From Cyanophora paradoxa (Eukaryota; Glaucocystophyceae; Cyanophorales; Cyanophoraceae): a DNA stretch of 64,000 bases. The stretch is taken from the NCBI GenBank assembly GCA_004431415.1, contig QPMI01000127.1, positions 186,001-250,000 of the forward strand, given 5' to 3'. The notes under the pieces were generated by a model. The model was given only the letters and a program-made list of their open reading frames with translations, searched no databases and was not told the origin of the DNA. Positions 44,043 to 52,981 of this stretch are shown one piece after another. Each line of letters opens with the position of its first letter. Positions within the stretch are counted from its first letter, which is position 1. The translations under genes were made by a program, and so were the position numbers.

Positions 44043-45110
44043 ATGCCCCCGAGAGCCGCGCCAAAGCCCGAGACGCTCCCCGTCCGCGATCGCCCGCCCA
44101 TGGACAGGGACGAGGCCGCGCAGACGGTGCGGGACCTGTTGCATTACCTGCGCACCGCGGGGCCCGAGGGGATTCCCGAGGAGGCCTTCAACGACGAGCT
44201 CATGCCGCGCGCCGGTCGGGGGGTCTCGGGCGCGGGGGGGCTCATGGGCGAGCTGCAGCGCGCCTTTGCCAGCAAAAAGGGGAGGAACGTGAACGAGTTC
44301 CAGGCCTACGTCAGCTACCGGTGCTCTAAGCTGACAAAGACGGAGCACAAGGAGATCTTCCGCAACCCCCGCGAGTTCCCGAAGGGGACCTCCCCCTTCG
44401 GGGTCTTCATGAAGCAGGTGACGGCGGATTACAATGCCCTCAAGGAGGGCGATGAGGGACGCGAGACGCTGCGGAACATCTGGGAGGCCCACCAGCGCAC
44501 CAAGAGCCGCGCGCCCAACCTCCCCGACCTCCGGCTCGACGAGCGCCGCGTCACGGATCCGAGCCCCTACGATCGTGACGTTGTCGGGAGCAGGCGCAGC
44601 CCCGGGAGCCGGTACGATCCCCGCGACCGCCCGCTCACGGAGAAGGAGTACTACCGCTACGAGTACGACGACGACTACGAGCACGGCCGTATCCGCCGTT
44701 TCGACGAGGACGCCAGCCGATCGCGCCGCGACTGGGAGACCAAGTTCGGCAGCCGCGACGACCGCGACGCGTGGCTCGGCGAGCGCACCCCGGCTTCCCG
44801 TCGCTACCGCGAGGACGATGCGCGCCACCGCCTCGACCTTGGCCCCGGCATCGCCGGGCCGGGCCGCCCGCTCTCGGAGTCCCGCGACCGCCAGAGGGAC
44901 GACGACGACCCGAGGTACGAGGACTACATGCGCGACCGGCGCGACGACGAGTTCGGAGCGCGCACCGTACGGCGCGCGGCCCCGCGGCGGGGCGGACGCA
45001 CCGCGCGGGATCGCGAGCCCGCCGAGCCGCCCGAGCCCATCCCCCCTCCCCCCGTCAGCTCGGCGCCATCGCGGCGCGGGGGGCGCGGCAGGGCTGCAGA
45101 CACCCGGTGA
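44043..45110 (+). CDS. Protein with helical N-terminus and Arg/Asp-rich C-terminus
   Basis: 355 residues. Residues ~20-170 are helical (DEAAQTVRDLLHYLRTAGPE, YRCSKLTKTEHKEIFRNPRE). The rest alternates R/D/E/Y (SRDDRDAWLGERTPASRRYR), a mixed-charge disordered tail unlike the RS tails elsewhere and reminiscent of phase-separating RD domains. Convergent with 45132-46574, stops 21 nt apart. Confidence 0.65.
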   Translation: MPPRAAPKPETLPVRDRPPMDRDEAAQTVRDLLHYLRTAGPEGIPEEAFNDELMPRAGRGVSGAGGLMGELQRAFASKKGRNVNEFQAYVSYRCSKLTKTEHKEIFRNPREFPKGTSPFGVFMKQVTADYNALKEGDEGRETLRNIWEAHQRTKSRAPNLPDLRLDERRVTDPSPYDRDVVGSRRSPGSRYDPRDRPLTEKEYYRYEYDDDYEHGRIRRFDEDASRSRRDWETKFGSRDDRDAWLGERTPASRRYREDDARHRLDLGPGIAGPGRPLSESRDRQRDDDDPRYEDYMRDRRDDEFGARTVRRAAPRRGGRTARDREPAEPPEPIPPPPVSSAPSRRGGRGRAADTR

Positions 45111-45131
45111 ATTCCGACAAAACGCAACTAT

Positions 45132-46574
45132 CTAGTCCCACCCGGGCACCGCTTCGTCGTCGTCCGCGCCGGGGTAGACCACCGCGAAACCGGGGTGCGA
45201 CGAGGTCTCCTTCGGCGGGGCGGGCACCTTGGCGGGGGCCTTGGGGCGCGCCCCGCGCCCCTTCTGCTGCGGTACCGGTGCCGGGGGCGCAGCACCCACT
45301 GCCGGCGCCTTGGTCACCCGCACCCGGCGGGAGCCCCCGCCGTACATGGAGGACGCGTCGGTCTCCGCCTCGCTCGGGGGCGGCGCGATAGACGCGGCGT
45401 CCTCGAAATCCTCGGCGGCGGGGGCGCTGGGTGCCTCGTCGGCGGGTGCCTCCTCCTCGGGCTCCGGGCGGTCTTCTGTGCGCTCTTCCTCGGCGTGCGC
45501 CTTCTCCTCCTCGCGGGACTCCCGCTTCTCGGCGTCGCTCCCAGCGCTGTCGTCGCTGCCGCGCCCGCGGTCCGACCTGCGACGGGAGCCGCGGGAGGAG
45601 CGGCGGCGCGCCGGGCGCGCGCGCGAGCTCCTGCCGTCGTCGTCGGAATCGCTCCCGTCGCGCGGTGTCGGGGGCGGGAAGGGGGGCATCATGCCCGGTG
45701 GGAAGGGGTAGCGGGCCCCCGGGTAGCCCGGCGGTAGCCCGTAGGGCGGGAAGCCGTAGAAGCGCGGCGGCGGCATCCCCGCGGGCATCCCGGGCACCCC
45801 CTGCGCCCCGGGCATGCCAAGCGGCACCTGGGGCGCCGGAAGACCGGTGCCCGCGGCAGCGGGATCCCCCGGCGGCATGGAGGCGGCGCCCGCCGCCTCC
45901 TTGTCCCCGTGGCGGTCCTCGCCGTCGCTGTCGGCGGCCGAGGATGCGCCGTCGTCTTCGCGCTCGGCGGCGGCGGCGAGGCAGGTGTCGAGGATGCTCA
46001 CCATGGGGAGCATGTGCACGAGAGTGACCTCGACGGCCTTGGCGATGATCTTCATGACCTGGTCGCGGGCCGACGGGATCGCGTGCGTTGCCGGGGACTC
46101 CACCTCGCACAGCAGGGAGTAGTAGTCCGCCAGCGAGACGGCGGAGTTCATGATCACGGAGCGCGTGAAGGCCTCGAGAGGGGGCACGGCGAGATCCAGC
46201 CCCTTGGTGCGGCCGTTCTGCAGCGAGAGCATGACCTTGGCGTTGGCGAGGAAAATGCCCTTCACGATCTTCATGAGGTCCGGGCAGGCGGACAGGAGCC
46301 GCTTGCCCACGGCGCCGATCTCCTCATTCCAGTTCCGCGTCCCCCGGCAGAGGTTGCGGAAGGCCTCCGAGCGCTGGGCGCGGTGCTGGCCCGCGGCGCG
46401 CGCGTCGTCCTTCAGGTCCAGGAAGACGCCGAGGATCACGGGCGCCGTCGAGGTCACAAGAAGCTCGGTGAGGTTGCGCTGGGCGTAGCCCGGCGACTCC
46501 GCGTAGCGGCTCCCGGCCACCATCCCCTGTATCCCCCTCGTGTCTACCCAATCGCCGAGAGAAAAATGGGACAC
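45132..46574 (-). CDS. Structural-type protein, helical N-terminus, Pro/Gly then charged C-terminus
   Basis: 480 residues. Residues ~1-200 are helical (RNLTELLVTSTAPVILGVFL, LLSACPDLMKIVKGIFLANA, MKIIAKAVEVTLVHMLPMVS); then DSDGEDRHGD, a Pro/Gly/Met region (GFPPYGLPPGYPGARYPFPP), an Arg/Ser patch and an acidic tail. The region order is like that of 32144-34117. Probably an abundant virion or scaffold protein (inference). The leader carries CATTTTTCTCTCGGCG. Confidence 0.65.
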   Translation of the reverse strand: MSHFSLGDWVDTRGIQGMVAGSRYAESPGYAQRNLTELLVTSTAPVILGVFLDLKDDARAAGQHRAQRSEAFRNLCRGTRNWNEEIGAVGKRLLSACPDLMKIVKGIFLANAKVMLSLQNGRTKGLDLAVPPLEAFTRSVIMNSAVSLADYYSLLCEVESPATHAIPSARDQVMKIIAKAVEVTLVHMLPMVSILDTCLAAAAEREDDGASSAADSDGEDRHGDKEAAGAASMPPGDPAAAGTGLPAPQVPLGMPGAQGVPGMPAGMPPPRFYGFPPYGLPPGYPGARYPFPPGMMPPFPPPTPRDGSDSDDDGRSSRARPARRRSSRGSRRRSDRGRGSDDSAGSDAEKRESREEEKAHAEEERTEDRPEPEEEAPADEAPSAPAAEDFEDAASIAPPPSEAETDASSMYGGGSRRVRVTKAPAVGAAPPAPVPQQKGRGARPKAPAKVPAPPKETSSHPGFAVVYPGADDDEAVPGWD

Positions 46575-46590
46575 CTTGGACCGCGGGCGC

Positions 46591-46920
46591 CTACCGCGTC
46601 AGGTAGTACGCCCCGAACCCCGCGAGCGCCGCCGCACCCACGGCCGCCGTGACGGGGTCCGTCTGCGGCGGCGGGTCCGTGGGCTTCGCGGGCTTGAGGT
46701 AGTAGTACGTGCCCGCGCCGGCCAGGGCGGCGACGACGAGGGCGAACCCGTACCCCTGCAGATTTTGCGGCAGGTAGCGGTTCATGCTGTCGTTGACGGA
46801 ATCGGCCGCGCCCTGGATGACCGGCGTGGCGCCGGCAGAGTGGCCCGAGAAGAACTTGTCGACCCCCGACGGCCCGTAGTAGGAGGCGGCGTAAAAGCGA
46901 CCGACGTCGTCCATGTTCAA
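46591..46920 (-). CDS. Small two-helix membrane protein
   Basis: 109 residues. Two transmembrane segments (GYGFALVVAALAGAGTYYYL and VTAAVGAAALAGFGAYYLTR) separated by a Pro/Lys linker, after a soluble N-terminus (DVGRFYAASYYGPSGVDKFF). Likely virion membrane component. It ends 17 nt upstream of the 45132-46574 start, same strand. Confidence 0.7.
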   Translation of the reverse strand: MNMDDVGRFYAASYYGPSGVDKFFSGHSAGATPVIQGAADSVNDSMNRYLPQNLQGYGFALVVAALAGAGTYYYLKPAKPTDPPPQTDPVTAAVGAAALAGFGAYYLTR

Positions 46921-47030
46921 GCCCTCTCGCTCTCGTTACAACACACACGCATGAAAATATTCGCGGGGAGGGAGGGGGCGGGGGCGCTCGCGTCGCCACC
47001 CCGACGTCGGGTTCGACCAACCCGATGCGC

Positions 47031-47066
47031 GGAACCACCCCCGCCCCCGGAAGGTGGGGTGGTTCC
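47031..47066. repeat. GGAACCACCCC-type palindrome
   Basis: GGAACCACCCC ... GGGGTGGTTCC in the gap between the 47104 stop and the 46920 start. Confidence 0.65.
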
Positions 47067-47103
47067 TGGCAACTCGCCCCCAGACGTTTCCCCAGCCGGC
47101 TTC

Positions 47104-47538
47104 TCATTCCCGGTTCGAGAAGAATACCTTGTAGGCGACGAGAGCGAGGACCACCCCACCGACCGCGTACACCACCTGACGTCGCGAGTTCTCCGCGGCC
47201 CCCGACGAGGCAAGCGCGGGTGCGCTGGCTGCCGTGGCCGCGGCGACGACCTCCGGGGCAACGGCGATGGCCTGCGCCGCCGCCTGCGCCGCCGCGGTCG
47301 AAGTGACGGGCTCGCTGACCACCACGGGGGCGGTCATGGGCGCAGGCGTCGGAGTCGCCGCAGCGATCCCAGCGCCGCTGTACGCCGAGGCGAAGTCCGT
47401 TCCGTCGTACGTGTCCGCCATGAAAGCCCGCGACGCGCCGCGCGCGCCGTAGGAGTCGCCGGCCGGGGCCGTTCTGCTCTTACCCCACCCCTTCGTCAGG
47501 CGCGAGATCGTGGACTGTCCGCCAGGGTTCGACTGCAT
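47104..47538 (-). CDS. Tail-anchored Ala/Pro-rich protein
   Basis: 144 residues from ATG 47538. Basic N-terminus (ISRLTKGWGKSR), Ala/Thr/Pro-rich middle, C-terminal transmembrane helix (VVYAVGGVVLALVAYKVFF) and short NRE end. Divergent from 47610. Confidence 0.65.
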   Translation of the reverse strand: MQSNPGGQSTISRLTKGWGKSRTAPAGDSYGARGASRAFMADTYDGTDFASAYSGAGIAAATPTPAPMTAPVVVSEPVTSTAAAQAAAQAIAVAPEVVAAATAASAPALASSGAAENSRRQVVYAVGGVVLALVAYKVFFSNRE

Positions 47539-47576
47539 GGTTCCCCCCTCCCTGTCTTTCTTGATATGACTGGCGA

Positions 47577-47590
47577 TATATTTTTCGGGG
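47577..47590 (+). promoter_or_regulatory. T-run/CGGGG promoter-like motif
   Basis: TATATTTTTCGGGG, 20 nt upstream of the ATG at 47610; one of the clearest copies of the recurrent element. Confidence 0.5.
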
Positions 47591-47609
47591 CAGATACCAA
47601 GAGAGGAGA

Positions 47610-48379
47610 ATGCAACCGAACGCCGACACCATTGACCTGACCGCCACGGCGAGCCCGCCCGCGACCGGGCCGCCCCCGCCTTGCGCGGCGCCCCCCGCCG
47701 CCCGAGCCCCAAGCGCACCCTCGATGCCGCCTTCGGTGCCGCGTCGGCGGCCGCCGTCGCCAACCCGGTCGCGGCGGTTCTCGCCGCCCCCACCGGGGCG
47801 ACGACCGCCGCCGATCTCGACGATTCCGACGACGACAAGAACAGCAATGCCTTCGACATCGAAGACGAGGACGATGACGACCCCCTCCTCTGCGAGCTGG
47901 ACGACGAGATCGCTGAGGACAGCGCCCCCGTCGCCGGACCTGACGAGGCCGAGGAGTCGGAGACCGAGGGGGAGCCGGTGGAGGAGGCGCCGCGCCTGCT
48001 GAGCTGCGTCACCCGCTCGGGCCGGCAGGTGTTCGCCCCGCGCCGCTACTCTCCAAAGGACATCCCGCTCGACGACCACGACGACAGTGAGGAGGAGGAG
48101 GAGGACTTCGAAGCCGTGGATGTGGAGGAGGGTTCCGAGGGGGGCTCGGCGAGCGACGAGGAGGAGGACGAGGAGGACGAGGAAAGCAACGACTCCTTTG
48201 TCGTCGATGACGACGAGGAGGGCGATGGGGACGAGGACTACGTCGAGTCCGAGGACGCCGAGTCGACGGATGCCGAGGAGGAGGACGAGGAGGCCGACGA
48301 TGCCGAGGAGGCCGACGATGCCGAGGAGGAACCGGAGCCGGAGATCGTCCCCGAGACCCCCGAGGGGGCCGAGAAGTAG
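47610..48379 (+). CDS. Highly acidic protein, one-base break near the start
   Basis: ATG 47610 (MQPNADTIDLTATAS) is well placed after a promoter-like motif, but the long acidic body (DIEDEDDDDPLLCELDDEIA ... EEEDEEADDAEEADDAEEEP) is one frame behind from ~47670. The break lies at a CCCCC run, so a missing base is likely. The body also contains a basic LSCVTRSGRQVFAPRRYSPK element. Acidic proteins of this type chaperone histones or basic virion proteins (inference). Confidence 0.55.
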
Positions 48380-48380
48380 A

Positions 48381-49346
48381 TCACCAGGCGCCCTCGTAGG
48401 GGGCCGCATTGTAGAGCCTGCTGTTGTAGCTCTTTTCGGCAGTGAAATGCAACTCCGCGGAAGGGGTCGCCCCTGCGGTATAACCAAATGTCGCCTCCAC
48501 GCGGGGGCGGACTTCGAGGATGGGGTTGGGTCGCAGCGGGCGCGTCAGCTCGGGGGGGCCCGGCGTCCAGCCGGTCGAAGCGGTTTCGGGGTCGTTTCGG
48601 GGGAGCGCCTCCCACGCGACGGCGGCGTACTTGGTGCGGTCCGGCAGGAGGCCGCCGGTCCGAACGTTCTCGCCCTGGTAGGGGAGCGAGTCGGGTATGT
48701 AGAGGTTGCGGGCCAGGAGGTCGGTCTCGTCGTAATCGTCGGCGTACGGATCCTCGAGGGCGCGCTCCGCGAAGAGCCCCCCCACCGTCGGTGCCGTCGG
48801 CGGCGGCACGATCCTCGGCGCGACCACGCGTCTTCCTGAGCGAGGCATGGCGGTGAGCTCACCGTACCCCTCGGCGCGGTGGTGCGGCAGGGTGTCCGGG
48901 GGGTTGTCGTGGATGACGCCCGGGGCGCCGCCCCACTTGCGGGCGGGCGCGAACGGAATCTCCGTCAGGTCGCGCGCGGCGCCGGGGCCCGGGTCCGGCA
49001 GGGTCCCCGGCGCCCCGCGCGAGACCATGATGTGGGAGGCGGGCAGCTCGCGGAGGCGGAGGCCCGGCACCACACCGTCGTCGGAGCGGGACGGGAGCCC
49101 CCGCGCCAGGTTCGGCCCCAGCGGGCCCATCGCGTTGGCCTCGGCCGCGGCCAGAGTCTCCAGAGCCGGCTGTCGCACGTCCGAGGCGCGCCATCTCGCG
49201 GCGTGGCGGAGGTCGGGGAGGGGGTCGCGCGTCAGGACGACGACGCCCTGCTGCTCGATTCCGGGGGTGTGAAGGGTCGACCCCTGGGCCGCGAGCGCGG
49301 CGGGGGTCGCGCGGGGCAGGAGGAAAGGCGCACCCTGCACAGGCAT
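48381..49346 (-). CDS. Extended proline-rich virion-type protein
   Basis: 321 residues. Few helices, many short Pro/Arg/Asp motifs (DDYDETDLLARNLYIPDSLP, PPTAPTVGGLFAERALEDPY). Shares style and the PPDTL motif with the next gene (49379-49666), suggesting two related minor structural proteins. Stop is one base from the stop of the convergent acidic gene. Confidence 0.6.
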   Translation of the reverse strand: MPVQGAPFLLPRATPAALAAQGSTLHTPGIEQQGVVVLTRDPLPDLRHAARWRASDVRQPALETLAAAEANAMGPLGPNLARGLPSRSDDGVVPGLRLRELPASHIMVSRGAPGTLPDPGPGAARDLTEIPFAPARKWGGAPGVIHDNPPDTLPHHRAEGYGELTAMPRSGRRVVAPRIVPPPTAPTVGGLFAERALEDPYADDYDETDLLARNLYIPDSLPYQGENVRTGGLLPDRTKYAAVAWEALPRNDPETASTGWTPGPPELTRPLRPNPILEVRPRVEATFGYTAGATPSAELHFTAEKSYNSRLYNAAPYEGAW

Positions 49347-49378
49347 GTGGTTGCTATAGGAGGGGCGAGATCTTTAAA

Positions 49379-49666
49379 TCACCGGAAGATCTGGTCGCCT
49401 CGCTCCACCGCCCAGAAGGCGGTGGGTCGCGGGTAGGCGGTCGCGTACAGAGTGTCCGGAGGGGAATCTCGGAGCACGAACTCCGGCTTGACGCCGTCCT
49501 TCTTGAAGTAGGCGGGGGTCTCCGCCTCCCGCCGGAGCTGGTCCGACTTCTGGATGACGTGGAGGGGCAGGACGTCGGGCGGGGCCTGCCTGGGGGCGAT
49601 CTCGCCCACGGAGGTGATGATGGTGGGGATCGGCGGGAGCCCGCTGGCACGGTTCACGCTTGCCAT
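49379..49666 (-). CDS. Small extended protein related in style to 48381-49346
   Basis: 95 residues from ATG 49666. PPDVLPLHVIQKSDQLRRE, RDSPPDTLYATAYPRPTAFW. No Arg tail. The leader has CGTTTTTTTTGGGCGCC 20 nt upstream. Confidence 0.6.
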   Translation of the reverse strand: MASVNRASGLPPIPTIITSVGEIAPRQAPPDVLPLHVIQKSDQLRREAETPAYFKKDGVKPEFVLRDSPPDTLYATAYPRPTAFWAVERGDQIFR

Positions 49667-49682
49667 CTCTGGATGACTTGAG

Positions 49683-49698
49683 GCGCCCAAAAAAAACG
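49683..49698 (-). promoter_or_regulatory. T-run/GGCGCC promoter-like motif
   Basis: On the minus strand CGTTTTTTTTGGGCGCC, 17-32 nt before the ATG at 49666. A separate CTTTCGGCGC motif on the plus strand (49726-49734) serves the divergent gene at 49743. Confidence 0.5.
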
Positions 49699-49742
49699 AG
49701 CGCGTCGGCCGCACCCCAATCGCTTTCGGCGCATAAGCCGCG

Positions 49743-50009
49743 ATGGCCTTCGCGATCTTCGCGCTCGCAGCGCCGCCGGGGGCCGAGCCGAGGCTGTGCA
49801 AGGACTGCATCTACTATCAGCGGGACCCCCAGGACCGCGAGGAGGGGAAGTGCTGGGCGTTCGTTGAGATGTCCCCTGTGACTGGGCACATGGTCACCCT
49901 GGCGCGCTGCTCCCTGGAGAGGCGCCCGCCCCTGGGGCGCTGCGGACCGGGCGGTCGCATGTTCGAGCGCGCCCCCCGCCACAAGCGCTCGTTCGCCCCG
50001 GGCCCCTAG
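49743..50009 (+). CDS. Small cysteine-rich zinc-binding-type protein
   Basis: 88 residues. CKDCIYY ... GKCWAFVEM ... ARCSLERRPP ... GRCGPGGRMFE follows the pattern CxxC-x-C-x-C-x-CGxxGxxF that I recognise in short phage and giant-virus proteins annotated only as hypothetical; a structural zinc site is expected. Basic end (RHKRSFAPGP). Confidence 0.65.
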   Translation: MAFAIFALAAPPGAEPRLCKDCIYYQRDPQDREEGKCWAFVEMSPVTGHMVTLARCSLERRPPLGRCGPGGRMFERAPRHKRSFAPGP

Positions 50010-50068
50010 CGCGCGCGGTCGTCGACGCAATCAGTATATATTGTACATATCCTGAAGACACATTTCGG

Positions 50069-50251
50069 ATGCCGCCTGCCCCCGCCCACCCCCCCTGCAT
50101 CCGGGTCCCGTGGAGGCCGGGGCAGACGCCGCTGGGGATCGAGAGGCTGCACCCGTTCGACAAGGAGCCGGACAGGACCTGCCGGCCCCACGCTGTCTCC
50201 AGGGATCCGCTCATCGACGACGAGTACGGATCGTTCCTGGCGGGGCGCTAG
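50069..50251 (+). CDS. Very small protein
   Basis: 60 residues (PGQTPLGIERLHPFDKEPDR). No motif. Its stop overlaps that of the convergent 50248-50445 gene in a shared CTAG. Confidence 0.45.
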   Translation: MPPAPAHPPCIRVPWRPGQTPLGIERLHPFDKEPDRTCRPHAVSRDPLIDDEYGSFLAGR

Positions 50252-50445
50252 TACCTGGAGGGGCGGAGGGTGTCCGGCAGCGCGGAGAAGTCGGGCTGCA
50301 GGCGGTCGGTCAGGGGGCGCGCCGGGGGCACGGCACCCTGCCGGGGCGGCACTGCCGTGATGCGCGAGTAGAGCTGGTCCGGGGGGATGGGGCGCGAGGG
50401 CCCGAAGTTGACGGGGGCCGAGGAGAGGGAGGAGCCGGAGTACAT
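50248..50445 (-). CDS. Very small extended protein
   Basis: 65 residues (MYSGSSLSSAPVNFGPSRPI ...), Pro-rich, similar in style to the other small extended proteins of this block. The leader includes a GTATACACG element. Confidence 0.45.
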   Translation of the reverse strand: MYSGSSLSSAPVNFGPSRPIPPDQLYSRITAVPPRQGAVPPARPLTDRLQPDFSALPDTLRPSRY

Positions 50446-50463
50446 CGTGTATACACGTGGCGC

Positions 50464-50853
50464 TCATTTTTTCATGAGCGCCTGCACCGTCGCGAGCGCC
50501 TGCCCGATCCGGAAGAGCTCGCCGACGCCGCGCAGGATGTCCTCCCGCTCGGCCGTGCCCGCCTTCTGCCAGGGCACGTCGATCGGGAAGATGTCCAGGA
50601 CGGGCCGCAGCGATTGCACGACCTCGGGTCGGTCGAGGAGCCCCGTGTCGAGCCGCAGGAGCTCCTGACCGTGCGGTGCGACGGCGAGCGTGAACGTCTG
50701 CCAGGCGGCCGAGGGGTCCGTCCTGGTGAGCATCTCCAGCGCGAGCCTGTACCCCGTCGTGGAGAGCCCCGACGCCCGCGTGCACGCCATGTCCCCGAGG
50801 CTCTGCAGGAGCTCCAACATCTTCGTGTTGAACTGCGACTCGTACCTCTGCAT
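50464..50853 (-). CDS. Helical protein of unknown function
   Basis: 129 residues from ATG 50853. Helical throughout (KMLELLQSLGDMACTRASGL, GVGELFRIGQALATVQALMK). ATG 50853 is preferred over the upstream ATG 50886 that overlaps the shared promoter region. Confidence 0.6.
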   Translation of the reverse strand: MQRYESQFNTKMLELLQSLGDMACTRASGLSTTGYRLALEMLTRTDPSAAWQTFTLAVAPHGQELLRLDTGLLDRPEVVQSLRPVLDIFPIDVPWQKAGTAEREDILRGVGELFRIGQALATVQALMKK

Positions 50854-50893
50854 TCCCCGTGGCGCTCCCCGTGTCTCGAAGAACACCGCCCTA

Positions 50894-50906
50894 TTTTTTT
50901 CGGCGC
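50894..50906 (+). promoter_or_regulatory. TTTTTTTCGGCGC promoter-like motif
   Basis: Best copy of the recurrent element, 18 nt upstream of the ATG at 50925. Confidence 0.55.
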
Positions 50907-50924
50907 ACGTTTGCGAGCGCGGTC

Positions 50925-52062
50925 ATGCCCGACATCTCCGATCGGGTCACCGCAGCGGTGCGCGACCTCGCCGAGGCGTACGCCTCGGGGGAGCGACGCG
51001 CCGCCTTCACTCCCATCGAGATCGCCGCCGCCGAGATCGTCCGCCGGATCGCGGGCGGCGCCTCCGCCGCGCGTTCCAACCCGGTCGTCGCCGCCATGCT
51101 CGACGACGTCCACGCCTGGGTCGCCGCTGCCGCGGGGTCCGACCCCGCGGTCGAGCGCGCCCTCGCCCTCGCGTGCCGCGTCCTCTGCACCGACGAGGGC
51201 GTCTTCGACGTGGAGGTTGCGATCAAGGCCGAGGGCGAGCAGACGCTCGTCGCCCTCCACCAGCTGCTCCGGCGCGCCGCGGCGCCGGCCGAATCACCCC
51301 GCCCTCGGGGGGCGGGGGTGGTTCCGGAGGGCTGGGGCGGCGCGCTCGACTTCGCCGCATCGATCACAACCCACCCCGCGTTCCGCTTGCGCGGCAAAGA
51401 AATCCTGTCCGACCTCGAGCGAGTCGTGCACGCGCTTCTCCTCCACCGCCTCCAGTCCCGCTCCGGCCGCGCATGGACCCCGGCACCGGCGCCGCCCCCC
51501 ACGCCCCCCCACCCCCACCACCCCCCTGAGCCAGGGCGAGCTTCTCCTCCAATCATTGGAGTTGTTCTACGACAAGGAGGCCCACCGGGCGGTACTCGAG
51601 AACATTCTCGTCAAGCGCGAGGGGCCCTCCCTCCGCCTCTTCGACTGGCTCTGCACCAACTACGCCAAGAAGCACGATCTCATCATCAGCGACCCGTCGG
51701 GTCGCCCCCTTAAGCTACACAACGAGTACAAGAGGGTCCTGAAGAGCTACTCGAAGCGGAACTTCGACCCCTTCTGCCGCCGATTCCCCTACCACATCCG
51801 CAAGGGCGATCTCTGCCTCCGCACCTCCATCGGCCAGATGAACTTCTTCCGGTGGGCCATCCAGTGTGGGGTCGTCGCGTACGCGAGGGAAAACCTCGAA
51901 GCAATCGAGGGGGACATGAACAGCAGCATGGAGCGGAGGCGGGCGCTCAAGCGCGAGGCGATCGAGCAGACGGGCGAGTACCGCCGGAGCCACATCTCCG
52001 ACGCGCCGAAGCGGTCGGCCGACATCCACGACAGCATGGGGGTCACGATCCGCTTCCACTAG
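50925..52062 (+). CDS. Conserved NCLDV-type protein (FDPFCRR/NFFRWAI family), frame broken
   Basis: The N-terminal frame from ATG 50925 is helical (DRVTAAVRDLAEAYASGERR). The conserved C-terminal part (LRLFDWLCTNYAKKHDLI, RNFDPFCRR, IGQMNFFRWAIQCGVVAYA, IEGDMN) lies in the next frame from ~51530, with no start codon of its own. I recognise this C-terminal pattern from uncharacterised proteins conserved among nucleocytoviruses. The shift falls within C-runs at 51475-51530, so an indel is likely. A GAATCACCCC palindrome (51291-51325) sits inside the coding region. Confidence 0.6.
51291..51325. repeat. GAATCACCCC palindrome inside a coding region
   Basis: GAATCACCCCGCC ... GGCGGGGGTGGTTC. The only copy seen within an apparently intact reading frame (encodes ESPRPRGAGVVPEG), where it may be an insertion. 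Confidence 0.65.
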
Positions 52063-52274
52063 TCGCTCCCGTCCTCGACGGAGACGAGCGCCTCGCCTGC
52101 GTCGCCGCTGTCGCTCTCATCCCCGCTGCTGCTGTCCTCGCTGTCGCTGTCCGTATTGTCGCCCTCGGTGGTGGTGAAGGCGTCGCGCATCTCACGCGCG
52201 TATCGCGTGTCCCGCGCGCACAGGTAGGTCCCGTAGGCCACCGCGGTGCCGGCCACCGCCAGTAGGATGAACAT
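52059..52274 (-). CDS. Small membrane protein with acidic tail
   Basis: 71 residues from ATG 52274 (82 if ATG 52307 is used). N-terminal signal anchor (FILLAVAGTAVAYGTYLCA) and a Ser/Asp/Glu tail (DSDSEDSSSGDESDSGDAGE) with CK2-like sites. Its stop touches that of the convergent 50925-52062 gene. Confidence 0.6.
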   Translation of the reverse strand: MFILLAVAGTAVAYGTYLCARDTRYAREMRDAFTTTEGDNTDSDSEDSSSGDESDSGDAGEALVSVEDGSD

Positions 52275-52308
52275 TGTAGCGCCCCTGTGGTTTGTGTCGA
52301 ATATCATT

Positions 52309-52950
52309 TCAGACCGCCGTGACGCGCGCGCGGAGTGCGAACGCCAGGCCCGCAAGGGCGAGCACCGCCACCCCAATCGTGACGGAGAGCGAGATCCGAT
52401 CCGCCTTGCGCGCGTCCGCCTTGAGCCTCTCGACCCTCTCCTGGATCCCCCTGGCCGTGTCGGTCGCCGCGACATCGAACGCCCCGAGCTGCGCCAGCAG
52501 CACCGCCATGTCCGCCTTGTCCCGCTCGAGCGCCCGCACCCGCTCGGTGAGGGCCGCCACGGTAGCCTGGTGCTCCCTGCGGAGGGTCGCGACAAAGACC
52601 AACGCGGCCGCAGCCGTGTCGCGGTGCACCGTCAGCTGTAGAGTTTTGGGGGGGGGCGAGGTGGCTTTCTGGAGTTCCACCTCGATGTCTGCAACGGAGA
52701 CGGTGAAATAGGGGTTCGCAACGGGCTCAGGCCGTATCAGGGGTATCGCGGGTTTGGCCTCGACCTCCTGGGCCACAAAACCGTCCAGAAGGTTTTGGGA
52801 AATGTTGACACCGACAAGCCCCAGCGAAACCTTCCGCACGGCAGAGACAAAGGGCGCGGGTTCGGCCTCGACCTCCTGCAGCGGAAGATCGACAACCCGC
52901 GGGGTCCGCAGGCCGGTCGCTGTATCCGGCTCAAACAAAGCGTAAGACAT
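52309..52950 (-). CDS. Tail-anchored coiled-coil protein
   Basis: 213 residues. N-terminal duplicated VEAEPAPF/VEAKPAIP segments, a coiled coil at ~125-180 (EHQATVAALTERVRALERDK), and a C-terminal transmembrane helix (LSVTIGVAVLALAGLAFALR). Upstream CACTTTTTGTGC. Immediately followed by the 52059 gene. Confidence 0.7.
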   Translation of the reverse strand: MSYALFEPDTATGLRTPRVVDLPLQEVEAEPAPFVSAVRKVSLGLVGVNISQNLLDGFVAQEVEAKPAIPLIRPEPVANPYFTVSVADIEVELQKATSPPPKTLQLTVHRDTAAAALVFVATLRREHQATVAALTERVRALERDKADMAVLLAQLGAFDVAATDTARGIQERVERLKADARKADRISLSVTIGVAVLALAGLAFALRARVTAV

Positions 52951-52981
52951 CGTGCTGGTATAAAAGAATGCACAAAAAGTG

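Noticed and set aside
45132-46574. Homology between the 32144-34117 and 45132-46574 proteins
   Set aside because: They share region order (helices, acidic/basic patch, Pro/Met-rich part), but I could not find an alignable motif, so I do not claim common ancestry.
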